DNA from: Pirellulaceae bacterium
Lineage (GTDB): Bacteria; Planctomycetota; Planctomycetia; Pirellulales; Pirellulaceae
Assembly (NCBI GenBank): GCA_018402565.1
Contig: JAGYIQ010000005.1
Coordinates: 1-64,000, forward strand
Length of the DNA: 64,000 nucleotides
Reading direction: 5' to 3'
Below, in pieces: positions 8,831-17,172 of this stretch. The notes under the pieces are model-generated. The model made no database searches. It saw only the letters and a program-made list of their open reading frames with translations, and had not been told where the DNA came from. Position 1 is the stretch's first letter, and each line of letters starts with the position of its first letter. The position numbers and the translations under genes are program-made.

Positions 8831-10583
8831 ATGATCATGAGTACCGCACGCGAACTGCCGAACGACCTCAGTACCGCACACCAAGTCATATTGACGATGA
8901 GTGAGATGCTGACGCAACATCGTGAAGAGTTGGCAGCCATGAAGCAAGCATTGGCGGAGCTGGAGCGCGAGTGCCATGCGCTGAAGTCGGGCAAGCGTCG
9001 AGAGAAGTTCATCAATCCAGATCAAAGGCTACTTCCTTTCGGCGACCAAGCGGCAGTTTTGGCACAACTCGAGACCGCACGGAAGGCGGCCGAGGCTGAA
9101 GTCCAACGCATCACTTATGATCGCAAAAAGCCACCTAAGGATCACAAGAAGCCGGCCAACACTTTTCCTGCATGCTTACCACGCGAGGTGATTGAAGTTG
9201 CTATCCCGCAACCGTATCAACTACGGATTGACTCCGGTGAGCTGATCGTTAAGCGATACGAGATTAGCGAAGCACTGAAGACGATCCCCGCAAAACTGGT
9301 GGTCCTACAGTATAAGAAGCCGGTACTGGCCTATGCCGCGAATCTGGAGCGTGAGCTGCCGGTTGACGGCGAGGCAAACCTGGGTGAGAAGGGGCGATAC
9401 CATCCCTCGACTGGCGCGGCGGTTGTGTATGGCAAGTTCGCCCAGCACTTGCCGTTCTATCGCTTGCAAGACATGTTTGCGGCAGCGGGCTGGACACCGA
9501 CTCGTTCAACCTTGGAGTACCTGACCTCTTTGGTTGAAGACGCGACCAGTGACATTCTGGCAATCATGCGTCAACGGCTGTTGAAGGCTTACTGCATTGG
9601 TGTGGACGACACCGGCGTCAAACTGATCATGCCCAAGGAAATGCCGAAGCTGACAGCGGGAACGCAGGACCTGCGGCAGCAACGCTTGGTGGAGAAGATG
9701 CAAGAGGCATACGACCAAGACAAGGGATCGATCAACGCCAAGATGTGGGGCTACACGAGCTTCGATGCAACAGCACCCTATGATATGTTCGACTTCCGCG
9801 TGTCGCGGCACCGAGATGGCCCTGAAGAGTTTTTGGCGGGCTATGCGGGGCACGTGATGGCTGATTGTTATTCTGGCAATATGAGTGTGATTCTGACGCC
9901 CGGATCAAAATGATCCGTCTGGCGTGCTGGGCTCATGCGCGCGCCACATATACGAGAACCAGAGTCACGATCCCGTTGCCGCGGCGTATCCGTTGGCGTT
10001 GATGCAGCAACTCTATGATATTGAACGGCGAACCAGCCAATGGTCGGCCGATGCACGCAAGGACTTGCGTAACAAGGAATCCCGACCGATTCTGGACCGC
10101 CTCAAGGCCTGGCTGGATGGGCCGATTCCGGACAGCATTCTGCCGGCGAGCAAACTGAGTGGTGCCTTCAACTACTTACGCAATCACTGGGAAGCATTAT
10201 GTGAATTCGCCCGGGACGGCCAACTGCCGATCGACAACAATCAATGTGAACGCCTGATGCGTCTATTGGCAACCGGGCGAAAGAACTGGCTGTTCATGGG
10301 CAGCGTGAAGGCAGCCCAGCGGAACGCCAACTTAATGAGCCTGGTAGCGAGTGCCCACCGGCAAGATTTAGATATCGCGGCGTATCTAGAAAGTGTGATT
10401 ACTCATCAACTCCGGGGGACTGCCTCGGCCGCCGATTGCTTACCAGACGTCTGGAAGACCCACCATCCGGAGGCAGTACGCACGTACCGGGTCGAGGAGC
10501 GACGCTACAAGGCGGACACGGCCAAGCTGCGATCAGCCAAGCGTAAATGCGAAAGTCGCTCCAAGCAGCAAGCTGAGGCCTAA
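8831..10583 (+). pseudogene. IS66 DDE transposase (TnpC), two frameshifts
   Basis: Frame 1 (8831-9913) covers the N-terminal leucine-rich helix, the catalytic-domain start (YCIGVDDTGVKL) and MADCYSG with the second acidic residue. The next motif, RLACWAHAR, is in a second frame (about 9892-9945). The C-terminal part with the catalytic Glu (NNQCERLMR) and the final arm is in a third (about 9945-10583). Frame order 2-1-0 implies two separate small indels within ~60 bases. No full-length transposase of the usual ~500 residues can be made. Confidence 0.85.
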
Positions 10584-10620
10584 TCACGACCGGATCCAGC
10601 CAACGGGTCGTGTACGCTTA

Positions 10621-10735
10621 CGTTGCGGTTAAACAACGCACCTCGCCCCCAGACGGCGGCGCCACCGAAACTCACACCAACTCACTCTGTAAACCAGCAG
10701 CCCCTGCTGGTCGAAGTGTGACAAGACTTACGCGT
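10621..10735 (+). repeat. Right part of the IS66-split ~187-base repeat
   Basis: It continues the unit with GTTGCGGTTAAACAACGCAC, the CCCCCAGACGG block, and CCAGCAGCCCCTGCTGG with the GAAGTGTGA tail. Bases 10736-10989 hold no gene or repeat I can recognise. Confidence 0.75.
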
Positions 10736-10989
10736 TGTTAGTGTGAAGAGGTGTGAACAAGGGTCGGCAAGCGACATCAGGCAGCACAAGACAAAGCCGC
10801 GCGCCGGGCGACGACCGTCTATGGCTTCGCTATTAACGCCGTTCACGCCCCCTCGGGTTACGTGCTGCATCGAGGTTGACTCTCAGCCCCCGACGCAAAA
10901 GCGGGAACCACATGGGATAGTGGCAACGGTACGCCTGCCTTGCTAAACTTTTGCCTAGCTCATGGCATTTCACTCACGGAGTTCCAAGA

Positions 10990-11859
10990 ATGACGGATAG
11001 GTATCACGATTCAATGATGGGACCACGGGAATACGTGATCTATACGGACGAATCGGATAAGGCTGGCAACTATTTCTCCAATTTCTATGGCGGGGCCCTG
11101 GTGCAATCACCAGACCTTCAGCCAGTCGTCAACCAATTAGAGAATTGTAAATTGCGTTTGTATTTAATGAGCGAGGTCAAGTGGCAGAAAGTTACCGAGA
11201 ACTACCTGGCTAAATATATCGAGCTGATGAGTGTTTTTTTTGACCTAATTGCCGCGGACAAAGTCAAAGTTCGCATTATGTTTACTCAAAATCGGAATGT
11301 CCCAATCGGGTTGAGCCAGGAGCAACGTCGCAATGAATACTTCCTTCTGTATTACCAATTTCTAAAACATGCATTTGGGCTGCCATTGTCGACAATCAAC
11401 GATCAACGGGTGCATGTGCGTCTAAATCTTGACCAACTGCCATCGAATCGGGAGCAAAATCTGACGTTCAAATCCTACATTTTGCGACTCAATCAAAATC
11501 CTCAGTTCCGTGCGGCGCGAGTTCGATTCCTGCCCGATCAGATTGCCGAGGTGGATTCACAGCATCATATCTTATTGCAGTGCCTAGACATTGTGCTCGG
11601 TGCCATGTGCTTCCGACTAAATGACAAGCACAAAGAAAAGCTACCATCGCAAAGAATGCGAGGAAAACGAACCATTGCGAAGGAACGACTCTATAAGTTC
11701 ATTCTCGGACGGATACGCCAGATTTACCCAAACTTCAACATTGGCCTATCGACGAGCGATAAAGGTGATATCACCAACCGCTGGAAGCACCCCTATCGAC
11801 ACTGGAAGTTTATCCCAAAAGAGTTCGAAATCGACGGCGCGAAATCAAAGCCAAAATAA
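10990..11859 (+). CDS. DUF3800 family protein
   Basis: A 289-residue protein from the ATG at 10990 (GGAG about 8 bases upstream); an in-frame start at 10951 is less likely. The N-terminus shows the DUF3800 signature: YVIYTDESDKAGNYF with the conserved Asp-Glu-Ser, followed by FYGGALV. DUF3800 proteins are thought to have an RNase H-like fold with metal-binding acidic residues, and they often sit near mobile elements or defence genes. Later acidic positions (LNLDQLPSNREQN and DQIAEVDSQHHILLQCLDI) may complete the site. A strong hairpin follows the stop. The function is unproven for the family. Confidence 0.8.
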   Translation: MTDRYHDSMMGPREYVIYTDESDKAGNYFSNFYGGALVQSPDLQPVVNQLENCKLRLYLMSEVKWQKVTENYLAKYIELMSVFFDLIAADKVKVRIMFTQNRNVPIGLSQEQRRNEYFLLYYQFLKHAFGLPLSTINDQRVHVRLNLDQLPSNREQNLTFKSYILRLNQNPQFRAARVRFLPDQIAEVDSQHHILLQCLDIVLGAMCFRLNDKHKEKLPSQRMRGKRTIAKERLYKFILGRIRQIYPNFNIGLSTSDKGDITNRWKHPYRHWKFIPKEFEIDGAKSKPK

Positions 11860-11869
11860 AAACCCCGCG

Positions 11870-11919
11870 CTCTCTATGCCTTTCGGCGTGCCCCAAGTGG
11901 AACTTGGGGCTTCGAGAGC
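11870..11919 (+). terminator. Nested hairpin after the DUF3800 gene
   Basis: An inner perfect stem, GCCCCAAGT / ACTTGGGGC with a 3-base loop (11890-11910), is enclosed by GCTCTC at about 11870 and GAGAGC at 11914-11919. There is no U-run, so it may be a structured 3' end rather than a classic intrinsic terminator. Confidence 0.5.
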
Positions 11920-12049
11920 AACAGGGTCTATACTCAGTATCGGATAGGTTAGGCGCAAAGTCAATTGACACTAGGAAAAATTTCCCAAAGCGTTCTCAAC
12001 CAATCGGGACTTCACTTCTTTTCCCGGAACTTTCGGGTCCTCGGGGGAT

Positions 12050-12425
12050 GTGACGCGGGACGAGATCCTGAAGTGGGCGGCGTTTCACAAGGCCGAAGTG
12101 GTGGAGATGGAGCTGCCGTCGCAGTTCCGCTGCAATGGCTCGGATGGCTACCTGGCGTGGCTGGACCATCTGCTGCAGATTCGCATCACGGCCAACGAGT
12201 CGCTGGCGGGAATCGATTACGACTTCCGGGTCTGCGATTCGCCGACTGAAATGCGGGACCTGATCCTGGAGCTGGATCAGGGCCCCGATCGGGCTCGGTT
12301 GGTGGCCGGGTATTGCTGGGATTGGATCAGCAAGCAGGACACGCAGCGGTACGACATCGCCTTCCCGCAGCACGGGTTTGCCATGCAGTGGAACCTGGCG
12401 GACGATGGCCAGTTGTGGTTATTGA
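12050..12425 (+). pseudogene. DUF2075 helicase internal fragment (copy C)
   Basis: This encodes QFRCNGSDGYLAWLD through FAMQWNLADDGQLWLLN, nearly identical to copy A between 6020 and 6336. It carries about 57 extra upstream bases (DEILKWAAFHKAEVVEM) that are not in copy A. It stops matching at the same point as copy B and runs into the same downstream sequence. Neither start nor helicase core is present. Confidence 0.8.
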
Positions 12426-12464
12426 ACCTCGTTCTTGGTTCTTGGAGCTGCGGCCGGGGGAACA

Positions 12465-12491
12465 GGCAGAAAGATTGGGGGCAGAAAAATG
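12465..12491 (+). repeat. Dispersed GGCAGAAAGATTGGGGGCAG motif
   Basis: Copy located between DUF2075 fragment C and the hairpin repeat array, as at 7754. Confidence 0.75.
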
Positions 12492-12493
12492 GA

Positions 12494-13285
12494 CGCGGCC
12501 GGACTTCGGTAAACCAGCAGCCCAATGTAAACCAGCAGCCCCTGCTGGTCCGAGAGATGCTGTAAACCAGAGCGTGTTGGCGGTGTTCTGGCAAACCAGC
12601 AGCCCCTGCTGGTCGAGTGTGAGACTTGGCGGTGTTCTGTAAACCAGCAGCCCTGCTGGTCGAAGTGTGAATAGACTTGGCGGTGTTCTGTAAACCAGCA
12701 GCCCCTGCTGGTCGAAGTGTGAAAGACTTGGAGGTGTTCTGTAGAAGCCAGCAGCCCCTGCTGGTCGAAGTGTGAAAAGACTTGGCGGTGTTCTGTAAAC
12801 CAGCAGCCCCTGCTGGTCGAAGTGTGAAAGACTTGGCGGTGTTCTGTAAACCAGCAGCCCTGCTGGTCGAAGTGTGAAAAGACTTGGCGGTGTTCTGTAA
12901 ACCAGCAGCCCCTGCTGGTCGAAGTGTGAAAGACTTGGCGGTGTTCATGTAAACCAGCAGCCCTGCTGGTCGAAGTGTGAAAAGACTTGGCGGTGTTCTG
13001 TAAACCAGCAGCCCCTGCTGGTCGAAGTGTGAAAAGACTTGGCGGTGTTCTGTAAACCAGCAGCCTCTGCTGGTCGAAGTGTGGAGAGACTCGGGTGTTC
13101 TGTAGGGAGACTGTACAGCAGCCGCCTGCTGGTCGAAGTCGTGCGAAGCAGAGCACTTGGCGGTGTTGCTGTAAACCAGCAGCCCCTGCTGGTCGAAGTG
13201 TGAAAGACTTGAGCGGTGTTCTGTAAACCAGCAGCCCCTGCTGGTCGAAGTGTGAATAGACTTGGAGTCTGGTAGGGGGAGACTG
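12494..13285 (+). repeat. Tandem array of a ~58-base hairpin unit
   Basis: About 14 units of TGTAAACCAGCAGCCCCTGC, then TGGTCGAAGTGTGAAAAGAC, then TTGGCGGTGTTC. Each unit carries the perfect hairpin CCAGCAG-CCC-CTGCTGG. Spacing is 53-60 bases with small indels (some loops are CC). The same hairpin heads every ~187-base unit elsewhere, so this is a sub-repeat that expanded on its own. Open frames through it simply reflect repetition and are not genes. Confidence 0.9.
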
Positions 13286-13480
13286 TACTAGCAGACGCCA
13301 GTCGAGATAAAATCGAGCGCGGGGCAGCGCACGCCTACGGCGTTGCGGTTAAACAACGCAACTCGCCCCCAGACGGCGTCGCCACCCGAAACTCACAACA
13401 ACTCACTACAACTCACTACAACTCACAACAACTCACAACAACTCACACCAACTCACACCAACTCACGCAACTCGGCTGGC
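13286..13480 (+). repeat. Remainder of one ~187-base unit plus ACTCACAACA microrepeat
   Basis: It contains CACGCCTACGGCGTTGCGG, TTAAACAACGCAACTCGCC and the CCCAGACGGCGTCGCC block, then about eight 10-base ACTCACNACA repeats (13390-13465) that expand the ACTCACACCA found once in other units. Confidence 0.85.
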
Positions 13481-13486
13481 GAACGA

Positions 13487-16400
13487 CTACTGATCTGGGC
13501 TGGGTCGCTCGGGAGTGGTCATCCGATCTTTGAAGTAGGCTTCCCCCAATAACGCTTGCAGATCTTCCTCGTTTTGTAACTTGTCCAGCCGATCGAAGCC
13601 CAATTGGATGGCCTGTTTCAGCGCTTGACGAGCCCGATCCATGAATTCCTCCGCTCGCTCGGGGATCTTCTGGCTGGCGACGGCATAGACTTTGCTCAGC
13701 CCAATCTGATGGAACCGACTGAGTGACGGCTCCACCGATACGGCTTCCGCCAAGATCAACCCCTCGCCCAATTTTCCGGACTTGAGCAGCGCGTACGCCT
13801 GCTGGATCTTAAATTCGCTGCGATCGCCTTCTCGACAGTACTGCAGCCCTTGCTCCCAGTCCAACACCGCCTCCGCAAATCGCTGCATTTTCACCAACAG
13901 TTCGGCTCGCATTTGATAGCTCATCGCCAGTTGGTTCTGTACCGGCCGGTGGTTGGTGTCTCGTCGGTAGGTACTCACCAGCGTTTCAATCGATCGACCC
14001 AACGACAACAGCGAATCGTCCGACTGCCCCAAATCGTATTGAACTTCCGCCAAAATCCGCCAACTCAATCCCAAGCCAGAGTGGTACTTCAGGATTGAAT
14101 CGTTTTTCTGAGCCAAACGCGTGAAGATCTCGATCGACTGCTGGACGCTGGTCATGGATTCCTCCAACCGCTTCAAATATCGCAGCGTATTGGCATAATT
14201 CCGCAGGGTCCGGGCCAATTCATACGCATAATTGTCGAACGAAGGAAATTGGTCCACCAGGTCGCGATGAATCCCCAAGGCTTGCTGCAGATAGACAATA
14301 CTCTCTTGGTCCTGCTCGAAGTCGGACAGCGTGACACCAAACTCGCTGTTCAAGCGGGCCAGCTCAAAGGCCCTCTCTTTATCGCTGGGATACTTGGCCG
14401 CCACCGCTGCCCTGACCTCGATGGCTTGTTTGTAGTAGGTGGTGGTTTGTTCACGTTGGTTCATCTGAAACGCAACTGTCGCCAAGCTCCAGAGACAACC
14501 GCCTTTGGATTCCCGAAACGAATCATTGTCCGGCTCCAGCTGGATTAGCTGTTCTTGAAATTTCAACGCATCGGTATAGGCCACGATGCTCTCGTTGAAG
14601 TCCCCTTTATCTCGATGCACGTTTCCTATGCTGATCAAGGCCTTGACCAGTCGCCGCCGTGAATCGATGTCCGTCTCGTCCTGCTGGGAGAGCGACGTCA
14701 ACAGATTGGCCGCGTTCTGAAAACTCTCCCCCGCCTCGGCTCGGCGGCCGTTCTCGCGGAGACTGCCTCCCAAATTCTGGTAATTGATGGCCAATCGCTT
14801 CTGAAATTCTTTATTCTCGGGTTGGCTGCCGTGCAAGCCTTTCCAGATGTTGACGGCTTGTTGATCGTTGTCGACCGCTTGTTGGATCATCCCCAGGCGA
14901 AACTGAATGATCGACAGATTATTCGCGCCCTGGGCTCGCATCTTTTGTGCCTCGATCGAATCCCCCTGGGCATTGGCGAACAGTTCCCACTGCTTCATGG
15001 CATCATTGAGAACTTTACGTTCCACCTCGTTGATGGTCGTTCGACTCCCCAGCAGATCTTCCATCAAATCGGAAGTGAACGTTTGCAACGCATCCAGGGC
15101 TTGTTGGTTCGCCGTCTGAGCGAGTTGTCTCTGCCGCGATTCTTCGAGTCGCGCCTTGTCCGCGATGTCAGCCTTCTCAACGGCAATCACTCGCTGGCGA
15201 TTGGCCTCCCACAGCCCCAGACTCGTTCCCAAGATGCCCGCCAATAGGGTCAAGGTGACTAAACTGGCTGCGATCACCAGTCCCTTGTTTCGCCGGACAA
15301 ATTTTTGCAGTCGATACTGGGCGGAAGCGGGTCTGGCCTCGACGGTTTCACCCGCCAAGAATCGCTGGATATCCCGCCCCAAACCACTGGCTGTCTCGTA
15401 ACGCCGATCGCGATTCTTCTCGAGACACTTCATCACAACCCAGTCGAGTTCGCCTTTGAGCAAGGCGGTTAGCTTGCGTGGATCGATCTTTCGCATCGCC
15501 GCCAGAGAGGGCAACGCATCGTTGGTCGACAGTCGAGTACTGGGCTTGGACGGTTCGTCTTCCTTGATCACACGAATCATCTCGCCGATTCCCGCGGCTT
15601 TGAGCCGAGCTCGATCGATCGGCCGCAAACCGGTCAGCAATTCGTAGAGGATCACTCCCAGTGAATAGATGTCGGCCCGCGTGTCAATGTCGACCCCCGA
15701 ATAGCCGGCTTGTTCGGGGGACATGTACTCCAATGTCCCAATGACGGCACCAAATTGCGTTTCGATCGAATCATCGACGAGTCTGCCGCCGATCGCCTTT
15801 GCCACGCCGAAGTCAATCACCTTGGGAACGGGCTGGCCATCAACCAAGGTCACCAGAATATTGGCGGGTTTTAAGTCGCGATGCACGATCCCCTTTTGAT
15901 GGGCATGTTGAACGGCATTACAAATCAGGCTGAACAGTTCCAGGCGTGCGCTGGTCGTCAGCTGGGCCTCATCAGCGAACTTGGTCAGTGGCAAGCCATT
16001 GACCAGTTCCATCACGAAGTAGGGCTGGCCCCCGGGGCTGACACCGCCATCAAAAATCTTGGCGATATTCGGATGATCCATCATCGCCAACGCTTGGCGT
16101 TCGTTTTCAAAGCGAGCAATGACGGACTTGGTATCCATGCCCGCCTTGATAATCTTGATGGCGACATCCCGACGGATGGGCTTGGATTGCCGGGCGCGCC
16201 ACACCGCGCCCATCCCGCCGGACCCGATCTCCTCGATCAGGCGGTACGGCCCATAAGTCTGTGCCAGGTCGCGGGATGGCAAAAATTCCGTGGTCGGCTG
16301 ATCTGGCCGGTCAGGGGCGGAAACCCGGTCCGGGGCGGAAAGTAGGTCCGGGGCGGAAAGTAGGTCCGCGGCGGCTGGCTCTGCTGCCGTTGGGTCGTCT

Positions 16401-16582
16401 GCGCTGGGTGGGGTACGCGAGCTGGCTGGGCTGGGTTGGGCCAAGACTTTTTCCAACGCCAGGATCCGTTGGATCGCCGCAATTTTCTCCGTGTTTCCTT
16501 GGCAGGCCCGTACGAGAAACTCTTCTCGGGCGGCGGCACCTTCGATCTGCAAAACGCCAATGAGGATCTCGGTTTCGTTCAT
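13487..16582 (-). CDS. Ser/Thr protein kinase with TPR-like sensor region
   Basis: A protein of about 1031 residues from the ATG at 16582 (an alternative ATG lies at 16597). An acidic Pro/Ala-rich leader is followed by a Hanks-type kinase domain at about residues 110-390, with GSGGMGAVW (glycine loop), VAIKIIK (catalytic Lys), HRDLKPANIL and DFGVAK, and MSPEQA in the activation segment. One transmembrane helix follows (VIAASLVTLTLLAGILGTSL, about residues 435-455), then a long C-terminal region of TPR-like repeats (NYQNLGGSLRENGRRAEAGE, ISIGNVHRDKGDFNESIVAY). This is the PknB/planctomycete kinase-TPR architecture: a cytoplasmic kinase and probably an extracytoplasmic or peripheral TPR sensor. 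It appears monocistronic. Confidence 0.92.
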   Translation of the reverse strand: MNETEILIGVLQIEGAAAREEFLVRACQGNTEKIAAIQRILALEKVLAQPSPASSRTPPSADDPTAAEPAAADLLSAPDLLSAPDRVSAPDRPDQPTTEFLPSRDLAQTYGPYRLIEEIGSGGMGAVWRARQSKPIRRDVAIKIIKAGMDTKSVIARFENERQALAMMDHPNIAKIFDGGVSPGGQPYFVMELVNGLPLTKFADEAQLTTSARLELFSLICNAVQHAHQKGIVHRDLKPANILVTLVDGQPVPKVIDFGVAKAIGGRLVDDSIETQFGAVIGTLEYMSPEQAGYSGVDIDTRADIYSLGVILYELLTGLRPIDRARLKAAGIGEMIRVIKEDEPSKPSTRLSTNDALPSLAAMRKIDPRKLTALLKGELDWVVMKCLEKNRDRRYETASGLGRDIQRFLAGETVEARPASAQYRLQKFVRRNKGLVIAASLVTLTLLAGILGTSLGLWEANRQRVIAVEKADIADKARLEESRQRQLAQTANQQALDALQTFTSDLMEDLLGSRTTINEVERKVLNDAMKQWELFANAQGDSIEAQKMRAQGANNLSIIQFRLGMIQQAVDNDQQAVNIWKGLHGSQPENKEFQKRLAINYQNLGGSLRENGRRAEAGESFQNAANLLTSLSQQDETDIDSRRRLVKALISIGNVHRDKGDFNESIVAYTDALKFQEQLIQLEPDNDSFRESKGGCLWSLATVAFQMNQREQTTTYYKQAIEVRAAVAAKYPSDKERAFELARLNSEFGVTLSDFEQDQESIVYLQQALGIHRDLVDQFPSFDNYAYELARTLRNYANTLRYLKRLEESMTSVQQSIEIFTRLAQKNDSILKYHSGLGLSWRILAEVQYDLGQSDDSLLSLGRSIETLVSTYRRDTNHRPVQNQLAMSYQMRAELLVKMQRFAEAVLDWEQGLQYCREGDRSEFKIQQAYALLKSGKLGEGLILAEAVSVEPSLSRFHQIGLSKVYAVASQKIPERAEEFMDRARQALKQAIQLGFDRLDKLQNEEDLQALLGEAYFKDRMTTPERPSPDQ

Positions 16583-16788
16583 GATAGCTCGCGACATTGA
16601 CCTTGAAGGCTTCGGATCCCCGGCTCACCGCTGGCGGCTTCGGGCCCGACCATGGCTTAACGGTTACGCAACATTGTAGGACAACCCCGCGAGGCATTCC
16701 ACCGGCAGAGAGTGACTGGCCAGTCGTTTCATTGCTGGCGAGAAACCGAATCGGTACCGTTGGACCTGGCTTGGAACTCCAGTCGCCC

Positions 16789-16930
16789 TAGTGCTTTTGT
16801 CACCGTCTGAATTTGGGATCGGTGTGGTAAAGAGGTCAGGAGTCAATTGCCGGAACGGCCCTGCGGGTGCTGCGCACAATTGAAGCCTGACCCTTTACCA
16901 CACGGCAAGCTTTGGCTGTGACAAAGCCCT
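16789..16930. mobile_element. MITE-like inverted-repeat element, copy 1
   Basis: Outer ends GTGCTTTTGTCAC and GTGACAAAGCCC are inverted repeats. Inside, GTGTGGTAAAGAGGTCAGG (from 16822) is mirrored by CCTGACCCTTTACCACAC (ending about 16903), with CAATTG on both sides of a GC-rich loop. It codes for nothing. Copy 2 (20998-21110) is in inverse orientation. The family resembles REP/RAYT-type or MITE sequences. Bases 16583-16788 show nothing I can name. Confidence 0.8.
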
Positions 16931-17009
16931 GGTCGCAATAAATTGCCCCAAAGTACTTTTTGCAGCGCGGGACCTGGGCCTGCTTTCCAGGTCGCCATTT
17001 TGCTTTCTT

Positions 17010-17172
17010 TTAGGCAGCCATACGTAACTGTATTTCGCGAAGCGGACCACCTAACCGGACTTCGTCATGACTTCGTTCCAGATTGGGGTGGGACTTCAAG
17101 TCGAAATCCAGGACCATTTCCATGTCCAGGCCAGGTCCATGTCGAAGTCCATATCCGCGTCGTCGTCCAGAT
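17010..17172 (-). pseudogene. Out-of-frame conserved tail of the Asp-rich protein gene
   Basis: After the in-frame TGA of the large acidic protein (17173-17175), one other frame encodes a short acidic run (LDDDADMDFDMDLA). A third frame ends SHDEVRLGGPLREIQLRMAA with a TAA at 17010-17012. That tail matches the in-frame end of the paralogue at 24978-27708 (RDEIRLGGPIQETQLRMLA), so it belongs to this gene but is separated from it by two frame changes. Confidence 0.8.

Larger units (their letters stand above)
7960..10620 (+). mobile_element. IS66-family element, inactivated
   Basis: Three consecutive plus-strand genes match the IS66 layout (OrfA/TnpA, OrfB/TnpB, DDE transposase TnpC). The element interrupts a ~187-base repeat unit: CGTTGCGG occurs at 7952-7959 and again at 10621-10628, which fits an 8-base target duplication. 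The right end read inwards starts GTAAGCGTACACGACC, an IS66-like terminus. A matching left terminus is not clear (nearest GTAGGCTTAGGGG at 7974), so the exact left boundary is uncertain. OrfA and TnpC carry frameshifts, so the element should be immobile unless complemented. Confidence 0.75.

Noticed and set aside
8801..10583. Two independent transposase genes in the IS66 element
   Set aside because: The two pieces are consecutive parts of one TnpC; the missing WAHAR motif is in the third frame between them.
10743..10946. 67-residue open frame after the IS66 repeat
   Set aside because: No ribosome-binding site, family resemblance or conserved context.
12277..13156. Minus-strand 223- and 245-residue repetitive frames over the 58-base array
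   Set aside because: They are composed only of translated hairpin repeats (TSTSRGCWFTEHRQV type) and vary with unit indels.
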